IMG/VR virus record: IMGVR_UViG_3300005613_000060
Span: 1-64,000 of that record
DNA: 64,000 nt
Source: a virus
Direction: 5' to 3' (one strand)
Part shown: positions 44,696 through 54,779 of the stretch, one piece after another
Layout: the number at the start of each line of letters is the position of its first letter
How positions within the stretch are numbered: the stretch's first letter is position 1
Made by a program: the position numbers and the translations under genes
Notes under the pieces: model-generated
What the model was told of the DNA's origin: nothing
Databases searched by the model: none
What the model saw: only the letters and a program-made list of their open reading frames with translations

Positions 44696-45348
44696 TATTT
44701 TTTCTTAGTACCACCTTTTTTCATCATGCTTGGTTTTACTGACTTACCATACATAGCTTTAGGTTTAACAGTAGTCCCTTTTTGAGCTTTAGCAATACCA
44801 CCTTTTTTCATCATAGTAGGTTCTACTGTTTTCCCATACATTGCTTTAGTAGTATTACCACCTACCATCATTTTTGATTTTTTAGCTACACCTCCTTCTC
44901 TTGCTAGAAGAATTTTCTTAGGAGGTACAGGCATAAGATTCATAGGTTTTTTTCTCGGATTCTTCTCAGGAGTAACCATATTTATACGAGGGGTTTTTAC
45001 AGGAGCCGTTGGTTTTGGTGATTTTTTTGTAGAAGTTGGAGAAGTACCGCCTTTTTGTTTAATTTCTCTTGCAGGTTTAGCATCTTTCATAGATACAAAA
45101 GGGCTGCTGGATTTTCTAGATTCTTTACTAAATCCTATGTAACTACCTTTATTAGTTCCTGTTCCTGGTGCATCTTTACCATCGTAAACATAATCAATTA
45201 TTCCTTTACCTTTTGAAGTTTTTCTTTTAGCAGCTTTTTGACTAATATCTCTACCAGCTTGTGCTTTAGGAATAGTACCACCTGCCATCATTTTTGGTTT
45301 TTTGGTAGCACTTTTTTTCATCATTGTTTTTTTACTTGTGTTTTTCAT
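44695..45348 (-). CDS. Lysine-rich protein with MYGK...MMKKGG repeats
   Basis: The product has 217 residues, is highly basic and is of low complexity. It contains TIPKAQAGRD near residue 28, the same PKAQxG motif as in the 822- and 709-residue virion proteins. The C-terminus has repeats of the form MYGKxVxPxMMKKGG (two clear copies), plus related MMVGG and KAQKG segments. The repeats are likely intrinsically disordered. Location two genes after the MCP suggests an internal head or assembly protein. Function unknown. Confidence 0.65.
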   Translation of the reverse strand: MKNTSKKTMMKKSATKKPKMMAGGTIPKAQAGRDISQKAAKRKTSKGKGIIDYVYDGKDAPGTGTNKGSYIGFSKESRKSSSPFVSMKDAKPAREIKQKGGTSPTSTKKSPKPTAPVKTPRINMVTPEKNPRKKPMNLMPVPPKKILLAREGGVAKKSKMMVGGNTTKAMYGKTVEPTMMKKGGIAKAQKGTTVKPKAMYGKSVKPSMMKKGGTKKK

Positions 45349-45359
45349 AACATATTAAT

Positions 45360-46373
45360 TTAAGAGTTCCAGTTGTTTTCAATCTTTTCATTTATTGCTT
45401 TGTAGATATCTTCATTTAGTGGATTTTTAAGATATTCTACAACATCAGATACATTTCTTCCTGTAAGAGTTCCAGTCTTCATATGGTAAATGTAACCATC
45501 TGCCTTAGTGACTAACTCTTTATAAAAGATTGCATCTTTAACTAAAGAACGAATTTTTAAATCTTCCATGCTAGAATTTACAGCATCAAGGAAACCTTTT
45601 GCTGCTCTTTCTTTGTTAGACTCTCCACCTTCTCCATTAATAAATTTATCCATATTGTCATATAGAACATCATTAGGAGTGTTCTTTTTATACTGTACGC
45701 TTGTAATGTCTACAACTTTTGCAACATAGAATAACTTAGCTGAGTTTTTATCAAATAATTTTTGTAGTTCAGACAATGCTCTGTTACGCATTTTTTTGTA
45801 TTCAGTTCTAGAAGATATTGTTTCTTCTTCTTTATCTAAGTAAAACTTTGGTGGTTTTGGTTTTGTTTTTGCATCTTCATAACTTTTTGCTACAATATCA
45901 AATCCACCAGCTTCAATTGCATAAAATTTAATTCTATCATATGGATTAGCCATGTCTAAGTACACAGGAGAATTTCCACATTCAATAGTAATTTTATTCC
46001 AAAATTTTGCATTATTTGGCTTAAGTAATTCTACTTTACTCCAGAAGTCTTTATCTTCTACATCTAAAACATTTGAAGCTAGTTCTGTTTCTAAATCAGC
46101 TACTGCTGCTCTAATTTCTTTAATTCTAGCTTCTTTCATTTCTGTTGGTAGTTTTTTAATTTCAGGAGCAAATTCATTTAATCCTGTAATGTATCTAACT
46201 ACTCCATTATTTTCTAAACATGCTAATTGTTCAAAATGAACTACTCCATCATATAAAGCCATGTTGTATTCTTCTAAACCCATGTTTGCAACAGTTGCAT
46301 CAACATAAGGTCTAATTGCAATTTTAGTTTTTTTCCCTGTAGGGACTTCAACTTTTGTGAACGCTGTACTCAT
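45360..46373 (-). CDS. Capsid-associated conserved protein
   Basis: The product has 337 residues and is the first gene after the MCP terminator. It begins MSTAFTKVEVPTGKKTKIAI and includes LYDGVVHFEQLACLENNGVV. A helical centre and C-terminus are rich in Lys. Proteins of this type follow the MCP in several crAss-like genomes, as I recall. A role as auxiliary capsid or head-completion protein is an inference from synteny. Its ATG is preceded by the AAAACCAA leader at 9 nt. Confidence 0.62.
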   Translation of the reverse strand: MSTAFTKVEVPTGKKTKIAIRPYVDATVANMGLEEYNMALYDGVVHFEQLACLENNGVVRYITGLNEFAPEIKKLPTEMKEARIKEIRAAVADLETELASNVLDVEDKDFWSKVELLKPNNAKFWNKITIECGNSPVYLDMANPYDRIKFYAIEAGGFDIVAKSYEDAKTKPKPPKFYLDKEEETISSRTEYKKMRNRALSELQKLFDKNSAKLFYVAKVVDITSVQYKKNTPNDVLYDNMDKFINGEGGESNKERAAKGFLDAVNSSMEDLKIRSLVKDAIFYKELVTKADGYIYHMKTGTLTGRNVSDVVEYLKNPLNEDIYKAINEKIENNWNS

Positions 46374-46395
46374 TTTTTTTTGTTGGTTTTAAGTT

Positions 46396-46433
46396 AAAAA
46401 ATATCAGAGAGGAACAATAAGCTCCTCTCTGAT
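46396..46433 (-). terminator. Strong intrinsic terminator after the MCP gene
   Basis: On the minus strand a perfect 11-bp stem (46423-46433 with 46403-46413) and a 9-nt loop are followed by ATTTTTTAA. It separates the MCP (stop at 46449) from the next gene (start at 46373). Confidence 0.92.
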
Positions 46434-46448
46434 TTATATATTGAGTGA

Positions 46449-48065
46449 TTAGAATGAACCACCTGTTATTGGGTTACGCATAACAATTTTCAATACTTTA
46501 GTTGGGTCTTTTACCCATACTGCAGGCATTGTTTGTGACATCATTACACGGTATCCATTAAATTGTCCAGAAGACTGGAATCCTTGTGTACGTCCCATGT
46601 AATCCATTGTACCATTCTGATACCACCATTTTAATTGATTATCCCAAGACAATTTCAATAAGAAGATATTGTCATTAGTATTATCAGTAATATCAAAGAT
46701 AATGAATGAATAAGATGATAATGGGTAACCATCAATAATTGGGTTCTCAATATCATTTGTATGAACATTATCAAATGCTGGATTCAATACAAACTTAACA
46801 TTTGCTAAGAAAGGAATTACATATGAAGTATAAGCAAAACCAAAGTTCAAGTCCATACCTCTACCAGTAATTGCACCGATATCAGCAGCTTGAATTACAA
46901 GACCTGAAGAAACAGCTTCTTGCTTAATAGCTTCATTTACAAGACGCATACCTGCCATACCTGTTTGTACAACTAATGAACGGTTTGGATCCGGACCTTC
47001 AAACTCAACTTTACCATTGAAGAAATTATAAATCTCTCCACGGAATAAATCTAATGTAAAGTTGTTTTTGTTGTATACTCTTTTATAAGAGTTATCAAGT
47101 TGTTTCCAAAGACCCACTGATAATCTAACATCATCTGGACCATCTTGACGAACTCTACCCCCTTGTCCCCACATTAAGTAAGTCTCAATATCCTTAGCAA
47201 TTTTTGTAAGGTGAGCAGCTTCCATTTGTGTAAGGAAAGTACGAGAAAGATCTCCATTATCAAAAGCTTTTTTAACTTTATCTTTACCCATTACTTTAAC
47301 CATATCTTCTAAAGAAGTAATAGAAGGATCTACTGAACGATCAAATGATCTCCAGATCTCAGTTACAGGTACAGTACCATCAGCATTCATTCCTCCTTTG
47401 ATCATAAGATCAGCACGAGAAGATACTGAATAGTGTACGTGTGCTTCAGCACCACCTACAAAGTTATAGAACTCACGGAAACCAGCACCTGTAGTAATAT
47501 CAGAGAAACGCTCTCCATACTCCCCACGTGCAGAACCTTTACGGAAAAACTTAGTACCATTTGCTAAGAAACGATTATCTAAGAAACGTGCATTACCATT
47601 GTTAACAAGAGTAACAGTGTAGATAAATCCATCACCAATTGGAAGAATATCTTCATCAGTAATGTAAAGTTCTACTCCATTATACTTATCATAAGTAATA
47701 ATGTCACCATGACCAAATTCACGTCTGTTAAGTTTGATACGGAAAGTATTTCCATCAACTCCCTTATTTTCATTAAGTGGTTCAATGTCCTCAACTACAT
47801 AAGGTAAATCTTGTGACACTGGTGTTTGCCACTTATACTCTCCACGAGCATTGTCTACGTTAATAACATTCTTACCTCCAAAGTTAGCCATTTGGTAAAG
47901 AGGCATTTCAACTCTTTGTGCCATAGCCCAAAGATCTACCGGACCCATATCCATAGGTTCTGCATCTTTCAACATGTTAACCAAGTGATAAGAATCTACG
48001 TGTGAGCTTGCTTGGTAAGCCGTATCCCGTAGAAAGATACCATTGTTTAAAACTGGTGTACTCAT
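46449..48065 (-). CDS. Major capsid protein
   Basis: The product has 538 residues, similar to crAss-like HK97-fold capsid proteins. It begins MSTPVLNNGIFLRDTAYQAS, has a mid-region E-loop-like segment (VDNARGEYKWQTPVSQDLPY) and a long central helix around DLSRTFLTQMEAAHLTKIAK. The C-terminal part contains conserved VWVKDPTKVLKIVMRNPITG. Synteny is decisive: terminase, portal, scaffold-like protein, then this gene followed by a strong terminator. The coding sequence is less A/T-extreme than its neighbours, as expected for a highly expressed gene. Confidence 0.82.
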   Translation of the reverse strand: MSTPVLNNGIFLRDTAYQASSHVDSYHLVNMLKDAEPMDMGPVDLWAMAQRVEMPLYQMANFGGKNVINVDNARGEYKWQTPVSQDLPYVVEDIEPLNENKGVDGNTFRIKLNRREFGHGDIITYDKYNGVELYITDEDILPIGDGFIYTVTLVNNGNARFLDNRFLANGTKFFRKGSARGEYGERFSDITTGAGFREFYNFVGGAEAHVHYSVSSRADLMIKGGMNADGTVPVTEIWRSFDRSVDPSITSLEDMVKVMGKDKVKKAFDNGDLSRTFLTQMEAAHLTKIAKDIETYLMWGQGGRVRQDGPDDVRLSVGLWKQLDNSYKRVYNKNNFTLDLFRGEIYNFFNGKVEFEGPDPNRSLVVQTGMAGMRLVNEAIKQEAVSSGLVIQAADIGAITGRGMDLNFGFAYTSYVIPFLANVKFVLNPAFDNVHTNDIENPIIDGYPLSSYSFIIFDITDNTNDNIFLLKLSWDNQLKWWYQNGTMDYMGRTQGFQSSGQFNGYRVMMSQTMPAVWVKDPTKVLKIVMRNPITGGSF

Positions 48066-48093
48066 TTTTATTTATTTATTTGTGTTTACTTAT

Positions 48094-49362
48094 TTATCTA
48101 CTAAAGAAACCTTTAGTATTTCTTTTTATAGTTCTAGTTGGTTTTGTACTTTTATAACTTGTTTCTTCCATATTAGTATTTAAAGAACTAGAATTTTGTT
48201 TACGTCCTTCTTCAGTTTTTAATTTTCTTACTGTTTGTTCAACAGCAGCTTTATTACCAATAGATTTAATTTTATCTTTATAACCATCCGGGTCTTGTAA
48301 AAGCCATAATGCTTCTGCAATTAAATCATGTCTTGGTTCTACAAACTGATACTTTTCCAACAAGTGTCCAAGCAGGTTTGTAGGTTTTCCTGATATAGAA
48401 GGATAATTTGGTTGAACTAAACCAGAATATAACATACTTTGTGTTTTCTTATCTAGTTTAAGACCCCCAAGTTCTCCTTGAACAAGAGTGTTATATACAT
48501 TCTCTGTATAAACTTGAGCTGCTTCTGCTTGTTGTTGTTTTCTAGATTCTTGCTCAGCTAATTGTCTTGCAACAATTTGCTCTTGCATTCTATCAAGTTT
48601 TGGTTTAAACTGATTAGCTTTTTGTTCTAATCTATCTAAATCTTTCCAATCTTCTATTTCTTGCTCAATTTCTTCAGCTGTTCCAAAGTTTGTAGCATAT
48701 AAATATTGTCTTGCAATTTCAGCTTGATCATTTTCATTAGCCGGATTTAAATCTCTTACTTCTTCTACTTGAGATAAAGTTCTAAATAATCCTTTTAAAT
48801 CTTGACCCCCGTCTGCAATATATTTAGCTGCTACCTGTAACTCTGGTGGTAAAGATTGAAAAAATTCTTGAGGAACTCTTTGTGCTACTTTAGATTCTCT
48901 ATCTTGAAAATTTGCTTCAAATAATTCTCTAAAATCCGCAGCAGTATATTCTTCTATTGGTTTATCATCATCAAAAGGAATAAGAGATCCTTCATCAATC
49001 ATTTTAGTTGCTAACTCAAATAAACCACTTTTATCAAGTTTTGGTCTACCCCCTTTACCTTTAAACTCATTTTCTTCTTCTTCTGCAATCATTGAGTCTA
49101 ACTCATTAATCACATCATCTGTAGATTCTGTAACATCTACAGGATTAGAAGAATTTTTGTTTAATGCTTCACTAGCATTCTCTTGTTCTTCAGTTTTGTC
49201 AATGAACGATGTATCAACTGTTTCTTTGGAAAATATAGAAGGTTTCTTTTCTTCTTTTGGAAGCATAACATTGTCTGCTCCTACTCCTCCAAAAATGTCA
49301 TCAATGTTAATCTCAATTTCTTCTACCGTTGTAGAATCTTGTAACTTTTCTTCTTCTTGCAT
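48094..49362 (-). CDS. Capsid scaffold candidate
   Basis: The product has 422 residues. It is acidic in the first 120 residues, then helical and coiled (DRLEQKANQFKPKLDRMQEQ, RQLAEQESRKQQQAEAAQVY), with a basic C-terminal tail (RTIKRNTKGFFSR). An acidic, coiled protein with a basic tail placed between portal and MCP is typical of phage scaffolding proteins. The basic tail would bind the MCP. No protease motif is seen. Its ATG is preceded at 7 nt by AAAACCAA. Confidence 0.68.
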   Translation of the reverse strand: MQEEEKLQDSTTVEEIEINIDDIFGGVGADNVMLPKEEKKPSIFSKETVDTSFIDKTEEQENASEALNKNSSNPVDVTESTDDVINELDSMIAEEEENEFKGKGGRPKLDKSGLFELATKMIDEGSLIPFDDDKPIEEYTAADFRELFEANFQDRESKVAQRVPQEFFQSLPPELQVAAKYIADGGQDLKGLFRTLSQVEEVRDLNPANENDQAEIARQYLYATNFGTAEEIEQEIEDWKDLDRLEQKANQFKPKLDRMQEQIVARQLAEQESRKQQQAEAAQVYTENVYNTLVQGELGGLKLDKKTQSMLYSGLVQPNYPSISGKPTNLLGHLLEKYQFVEPRHDLIAEALWLLQDPDGYKDKIKSIGNKAAVEQTVRKLKTEEGRKQNSSSLNTNMEETSYKSTKPTRTIKRNTKGFFSR

Positions 49363-49425
49363 AATATTGTTGGTTTTGTTATACTTTAATATACGTATTT
49401 ATTTACACATAAACTTATTAAATTT

Positions 49426-49455
49426 AAAATTACTTATTTTTTATTAAGTAATTTT
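49426..49455. repeat. A/T-rich inverted repeat in portal-scaffold gap
   Basis: A perfect 11-bp inverted repeat (49426-49436 and 49445-49455) with an 8-nt T-rich loop lies in the 143-nt gap between the scaffold gene start (49362) and portal gene stop (49506). It has little GC and only a weak T-tract, so it may be a weak terminator or a processing site. Confidence 0.5.
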
Positions 49456-49505
49456 CTGCAGTATATAGCTAAATAAATAATATTAACTTTAACGATTATT
49501 TATTA

Positions 49506-52244
49506 TTATTTTTTTTGTGAAGAGTCATATTTATTTTTATTTTCTCTAGCAATCTGTAATTGTGTATTTGCAATATCTTTTTGAGCTTGTATTTTTTCTC
49601 TTTCTATTTGATTTTTTTCAGTTTTTAATTGATTATCAATAGATTGTTTTTGTCTTTGCATTTGAGTTTGTTCTTGATATTGTTCAGATTGACGAATCTG
49701 ATCCATAGCATCTACATAGTCAGATTGTTTATTTTCATTTAAATCAACCATAGAACCATATCCTGCAGCTCTAATTTCAGCAATAAGAATATCTTTTTGT
49801 CTATTCTTTTCATTTTCCATAGACTCATGATCAAGTTTCATTTTTTCTTCTTGTGCCTTAGCTTGCATTGCTTGTTCTTGCATTTGTTGTTGCTGTTGCA
49901 TTTCTTGATTTCTTTGCTCTTCTATTTTTTGCTCAGCTGTTTTCATTACTGTATTTAAATGAGCAAGTGAATCTGACTGAATAATTTTACCAAGATCATA
50001 AATACTAGCTCCTGTTGTATTATTACTAATAGCTAGTTGTTTTAATTGTTCAAGTACAGCTCTATTATTTGCAGTTGTTGAACAAAATATATTAAGATCT
50101 CTAAGTAATAAATCAGTACCTTCAATAGAAAAGTTTACTTTTTCATCTGCAGATGTTATATAAGTTAATCTTGTAGAAGGATTATTACTATGATAATACT
50201 GTGCTAAGTCAGTTCTCATTTGATGAACTCTTGGCATTAAATAATCAGAATGTTGTATAAAATATATTTCAGTTTGAGCATATGAAGCATTAAGAGCTTG
50301 TTCTACACCTGTTGCTGTTTGTTGACTAATTTGTTGACCCATTCTTTGAGGGTTAACACCAATAACTTCATATGCTTGTTGTTTGAAATAATTAGCAAGT
50401 TGTATTCTAGACATTAATCTATTAGTTTGCTCCATGTCTAGTTTTTGAAAATGCTGGAAGTTTAATGGATTTTCTGTATTTGTTATAGTTGTGTCTAAAG
50501 GAAGTATTTGGAAGTTCTTCATTGCCGCATAAGCTTTAGCATAATTTCCTTTACCCCAATCTTCTCCTAATGAATGTTTAGGTAACCCATTTTGATCAAG
50601 TAATATTACAGTACCTAATTCATCAACAAGAATATCAGCTATTTGATTATTTACAATATTATATCCTATTTGAAAAGGTTTCATTAAATCTACAAGAGAT
50701 GTAGACTTAGTATTTCTATCAGAAAAAATTGCACCCTCTACTGGTATTTTACAACCATATAAAGAGTTATCACCTTTAAATTGAAAACGTAATGGTCCAA
50801 TATCTTTTTTGTCTATACCTAAATAAATTGGAGAAAATCCATCCGGTGAATTCATTCCCCAAAAACTAGGTAAGTTTGGACCAAGTTTAATACCACCCCA
50901 AACTTCATTAATCCAAATCCAATCAATATGCTCACCAAACACTAAATTATCTCTAGTTTTATTTTTAAATAATCTAGTATCATATTGTGGTTTATCTGTT
51001 ATTGTATAATCTTCACTTATAATTTCTGTAATAACTTCACCATTATCATAAACTTTTGTTAGGTGTCCTACTTTTCTTTGAGACTTCCAATAAGCAACAG
51101 TCTCTCTAATTAGATAAGCTGTTCCCTCGTTTTCATAATCCTCACTTTCTCTAAGAACATCATTAATTACATCACCCCCTTCTAATATACTTTGTGAAGT
51201 TGCTGAAGTATATTGTCTCATTGCTAGAGAAGGCATATTAGTATTCCACTCATGTGATTTAGTAGAATCATAATAACTACCGTCATTTTGATAACCACCC
51301 ATTGTATATCCTGCAGATCTGATCGGATATATTGCTTCTAAAGCTTCAAGTTCATCAGCAGTCATAAGATAACCATATTTATCAATTGCATCTGCTACAG
51401 TTATCATTTCAGTTTTTCCAACCCAATTTGATTGAGAAATATATCTTGCATCAGGAGACTTGTGATAAAATACTAAAGTAGGATTCCATAATTCAACTTC
51501 ATAGTCATCTTCCATCATTCTAAAATGCCAAAATTCTCTATCTGTAATTAGCATGTCTCTAAAACCTCTTTCTTCTAGCTCATCTATTCTGAATCTTTCA
51601 ACATCAACTTTATGCTGGTGATCTGCCCATTGTTCAATCATAGATCTATAATCCTTCTTAAAGAATTCTTCTATTTCTGGTAAGCTTTTAAGGTTTTCAG
51701 GATCTAGTTGTTGTTGAAATTCTTCACTGTTAGGATCAGCTCCTTGATTAACAAGTGCAGAAATTATTTCCATTTGTGCATCTGCAAGAAGAACTTCTTC
51801 AACCATAGCTCTCTTTTGCTCTAGCATTTCATTATAAGAAAAGTCATCTACAGCTCTATATGTAACTCTAGTATTTCTTTTTGCAAATTCAGAAACAAGA
51901 ACATTTACCACATTAGGGATAATAGGATAAAATTTTAATTCTAATGCTGTGTCATCTTCTTGTGTAAGATAATCTAGTATATCTCTATACTCAGGATTTT
52001 CTTCAACAATATAATCTCTTTTATCAATTACACCTTTTGCTAACTTATAATTTTTAAGAAGCTTTCTAGCATTTTTTCTAATTTGTTTTATACCATTCCA
52101 TTCTAGCCAGTCTAAATTCCAAGCAGCCCACTCTTCATCTTTTTCTACAGCAGGTAAAAACTGTAAAGGTTGGATGATAGAACCCATCCTGTTTTCTTTT
52201 ATTTTAGCTCCTTTTTTGAGCTGCATTGCATTATAAACTTGCAT
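49506..52244 (-). CDS. Portal protein
   Basis: The product has 912 residues. It lies between TerL and scaffold genes. The N-terminal half has the helical and wing layout of crAss-like portals (NVLVSEFAKRNTRVTYRAVD; DELEERGFRDMLITDREFWH). The stretch QANGLPK-type strands and YFKQQAYEVIGVNPQRMGQQ mark the crown-proximal part. The C-terminal 150 residues are a Gln/Glu/Lys-rich coiled coil (QQQQQMQEQAMQAKAQEEKM), likely the barrel or an extended internal domain. It starts 5 nt before the TerL stop region, consistent with one operon. Confidence 0.85.
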   Translation of the reverse strand: MQVYNAMQLKKGAKIKENRMGSIIQPLQFLPAVEKDEEWAAWNLDWLEWNGIKQIRKNARKLLKNYKLAKGVIDKRDYIVEENPEYRDILDYLTQEDDTALELKFYPIIPNVVNVLVSEFAKRNTRVTYRAVDDFSYNEMLEQKRAMVEEVLLADAQMEIISALVNQGADPNSEEFQQQLDPENLKSLPEIEEFFKKDYRSMIEQWADHQHKVDVERFRIDELEERGFRDMLITDREFWHFRMMEDDYEVELWNPTLVFYHKSPDARYISQSNWVGKTEMITVADAIDKYGYLMTADELEALEAIYPIRSAGYTMGGYQNDGSYYDSTKSHEWNTNMPSLAMRQYTSATSQSILEGGDVINDVLRESEDYENEGTAYLIRETVAYWKSQRKVGHLTKVYDNGEVITEIISEDYTITDKPQYDTRLFKNKTRDNLVFGEHIDWIWINEVWGGIKLGPNLPSFWGMNSPDGFSPIYLGIDKKDIGPLRFQFKGDNSLYGCKIPVEGAIFSDRNTKSTSLVDLMKPFQIGYNIVNNQIADILVDELGTVILLDQNGLPKHSLGEDWGKGNYAKAYAAMKNFQILPLDTTITNTENPLNFQHFQKLDMEQTNRLMSRIQLANYFKQQAYEVIGVNPQRMGQQISQQTATGVEQALNASYAQTEIYFIQHSDYLMPRVHQMRTDLAQYYHSNNPSTRLTYITSADEKVNFSIEGTDLLLRDLNIFCSTTANNRAVLEQLKQLAISNNTTGASIYDLGKIIQSDSLAHLNTVMKTAEQKIEEQRNQEMQQQQQMQEQAMQAKAQEEKMKLDHESMENEKNRQKDILIAEIRAAGYGSMVDLNENKQSDYVDAMDQIRQSEQYQEQTQMQRQKQSIDNQLKTEKNQIEREKIQAQKDIANTQLQIARENKNKYDSSQKK

Positions 52245-52249
52245 AATGT

Positions 52250-54451
52250 TTATTTAAGATTTTTAAACGCACTTTTAATAACCTTTTGTCCATTAACTTT
52301 TTTAGTTTTACCTAAATTACGAAACGGACTATTATATAATTTATATAAATTATCTGACTTTTGCAACTTTTTAGCTGCATCATCTCTCTCAATTCTCTTT
52401 TTAAATCCTAAATTTGAGTGTAGTATTTTCATATAAGATACTAATGCAGCAAATGAAACCAAACGGTCAACGTTTACACTATCATTATATGCAGCCATTT
52501 CTACTAATAACATAGTATCTGGTATTCTTTCCACACCGTATTTTTTTCTAACTACTGTTCCGTCAGGTTTAGTTTCTTGATCAATTTCCTCTTTTATATA
52601 TTCTATTGCATATGAAAGCATATGATCTTTAAATAAACGTCCAGTGTTTTTCCACCCGTACTCTTGGTAAACATTTTTGTTTGCACCAAGGTCTTTTAAG
52701 AAAACCATTTGATCTTTTGGGACAAGGTACATTTGTTTATTCTTACTTATCATGTACTGAATAAATAAAGATATGTTGTTTTCTATAATAGTTTTAGCTC
52801 TATACCATTCTATTATATGCATTAACTGCTTATGTGTTTTATTTATGTCATCATATCTACCACACCAAGCTGCTACAATTTTATCTCTTTCAACATATGT
52901 TTCTATATCTTCACCTTTCATTCTAGTAACTTCAACTGGAGCTTTCATTACATATATGGAACATAGTGATTCTGAAGTAGTTGTGCGGCCTTCACCCACG
53001 GGATCTATAGATGCATAATACATCCCAAACTCAACATTTTCAACAGGTCGTTCCCAAACAATAATAGAACCAGTTTTATCTTCTGCTTTTTTACTTACTG
53101 GAAATTCTGATATTGGTAACTTATTTGTATTCTCAACTTTTATTTTACCATTAGCATCTTCACTTAATTTTACAAACTCATAAGGATATTCTTTCTGCTT
53201 TATTCTCTCTTGTTGTGCTGTTATAAGATGCATAGGAAATTTTGATACTGTTCTTGTGTCAAAAGCTTCTTTTATGTTTCTTGGATGCTGAGAGATCCTA
53301 AGTTGATATTGTTCAGGTGATAATGCTTTTTTCCATTCCGCAAATTGTTCATCTAAAGCAATTAAAGCTTCTTCTACCTTAGAGTTACCGTACTCGTCAA
53401 TATATGGGGGCATTGACCATTGTTCAGGAATAAATAAACCTGACAAACCTAATGTTCCTTTATCATCAATAAGATTAGTTTCTACAGGATATATGTCATT
53501 GGATACGGGATCCGTAATCATGTCCTTTAAAGGTTCACATTGAGCAAGATCCCCTACAGAACCTGCAGCAATAAATAAACCAGTAGTAATCATACCAGAC
53601 TTTAATGCGGGTCTAATATACTCATATGTCTTATCCATCTTTGGAGCAATACCAGCCTCTTCGTGGAAGAAGTATTTAACAGGACCCCCTACACCATTAG
53701 TTGGATCTTTTTCAAAGGACATACCTTGTATTGTACCTTTTAAACCTCTATCAAAACTTCTACCGTTTACTTTTTCTTCAATCTTTTGTTGCCACATCAT
53801 AACCTTCATAGGATTAAAAGGTCTATACCATGCTGTGTGCTGATTTAAAAAGTTAGCATACTCATCCAAGAATTTCCAAGTACCTTTATCATTTATATAG
53901 TCTTTAAGAGATGCTCCCATTTTAAGCGTAACACCTTCTTCAAACCAAACCTGGTTAATTAATTTAGCAACGTGAAAATAAGAAGAAGCTATCTGTCTTT
54001 TTTTAAGAATAGCTACGTGCTTGTAATCTAGCTCTGCTAAAAGCTCATATAATGCCATATGATATTGAGCATCACGGGTTTTTGCAAAACCAAACTTTTG
54101 ATTTTCTTTATCAAATATCGGTAAGAAGTTTAACCACATGTAATAGTCTCTAGAGACAAACCATGTTTTACCTTCAGACTTTACTATTATACCTTTTCTA
54201 CATTTTTCTTTTTCAAAATTCCAATATTCTATAAAGTCTTTTGATTTAAAAGGTGCATCACAGTAATAATCATTTTTATTAAAAAAAGTGCCTTGCTGAT
54301 TAAAGATTAAACAATCTTTATTAAAGTTATACTTACCAGGTTCAAAGAATATACTTTTTATAAAAGTTTTAAATTCATCTCTTGAGTTAAAAGATGTAGT
54401 AGTCCAGTTATCTTTTTCATAGGTTGGTATATCTTGAATAAAGTCTTCCAT
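52250..54451 (-). CDS. terL: Large terminase subunit
   Basis: The product has 733 residues. It has an ATPase with a divergent Walker A near residues 150-160 (LKKRQIASSYF, lacking the usual GKT), a Walker B-type acidic pair near 262-267 (YFFHEEAG), and a coupling segment TTGLFIAAGSVGD. The nuclease domain begins with ASIDPVGEG (D483), has IIENNISLF as the second acidic strand, and KDHMLSYAIEYI as the last conserved Asp. The divergent Walker A is normal for crAss-like TerL. It drives genome packaging at the portal, which is the next gene. Confidence 0.88.
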   Translation of the reverse strand: MEDFIQDIPTYEKDNWTTTSFNSRDEFKTFIKSIFFEPGKYNFNKDCLIFNQQGTFFNKNDYYCDAPFKSKDFIEYWNFEKEKCRKGIIVKSEGKTWFVSRDYYMWLNFLPIFDKENQKFGFAKTRDAQYHMALYELLAELDYKHVAILKKRQIASSYFHVAKLINQVWFEEGVTLKMGASLKDYINDKGTWKFLDEYANFLNQHTAWYRPFNPMKVMMWQQKIEEKVNGRSFDRGLKGTIQGMSFEKDPTNGVGGPVKYFFHEEAGIAPKMDKTYEYIRPALKSGMITTGLFIAAGSVGDLAQCEPLKDMITDPVSNDIYPVETNLIDDKGTLGLSGLFIPEQWSMPPYIDEYGNSKVEEALIALDEQFAEWKKALSPEQYQLRISQHPRNIKEAFDTRTVSKFPMHLITAQQERIKQKEYPYEFVKLSEDANGKIKVENTNKLPISEFPVSKKAEDKTGSIIVWERPVENVEFGMYYASIDPVGEGRTTTSESLCSIYVMKAPVEVTRMKGEDIETYVERDKIVAAWCGRYDDINKTHKQLMHIIEWYRAKTIIENNISLFIQYMISKNKQMYLVPKDQMVFLKDLGANKNVYQEYGWKNTGRLFKDHMLSYAIEYIKEEIDQETKPDGTVVRKKYGVERIPDTMLLVEMAAYNDSVNVDRLVSFAALVSYMKILHSNLGFKKRIERDDAAKKLQKSDNLYKLYNSPFRNLGKTKKVNGQKVIKSAFKNLK

Positions 54452-54765
54452 TAATCAATATGTTTTAAGACTTCTTCAATTGTTTCTTTAACGTATATAG
54501 GTTTATCACCAGAACCATCAATTGTTAAACAAGTTATATCATCATTGTCTTTATAAACTTCAATAATATCTTTAGGTCTGACATAATACTCTTTTTCTTT
54601 TATATCATAATCATCAATTGTTAAAGTATACCTTGGTACTAAAGGTAAATCTAAATTAAGCATGTCTGCTCTGTCAATTTCTTCCTTATACTCTTTTTGT
54701 AAGTCATCTATTTTATCTAAAGTAGATGATTTAATATTCAAAATTAACTTTGTAAATTTTATCAT
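54451..54765 (-). CDS. Small conserved protein of the packaging operon
   Basis: The product has 104 residues, with an N-terminal beta-hairpin and helix, and a C-terminal part like a small beta-sheet (YYVRPKDIIEVYKDNDDITC, then KPIYVKETIEEVLKHID). The C-terminal segment could be a short two-layer domain seen in phage proteins that carry cross-reference phrases such as PIYVKET. It lies between the terminase-adjacent gene and TerL, with its stop overlapping the TerL ATG. Function unknown. Confidence 0.55.
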   Translation of the reverse strand: MIKFTKLILNIKSSTLDKIDDLQKEYKEEIDRADMLNLDLPLVPRYTLTIDDYDIKEKEYYVRPKDIIEVYKDNDDITCLTIDGSGDKPIYVKETIEEVLKHID

Positions 54766-54779
54766 TTTTATAGTTTTAG

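Noticed and set aside
44710-44850. MYGK...MMKKGG repeats as a mobile or CRISPR-like repeat
   Set aside because: The similarity is protein-level low complexity within one basic gene. The DNA copies are diverged and not regularly spaced.
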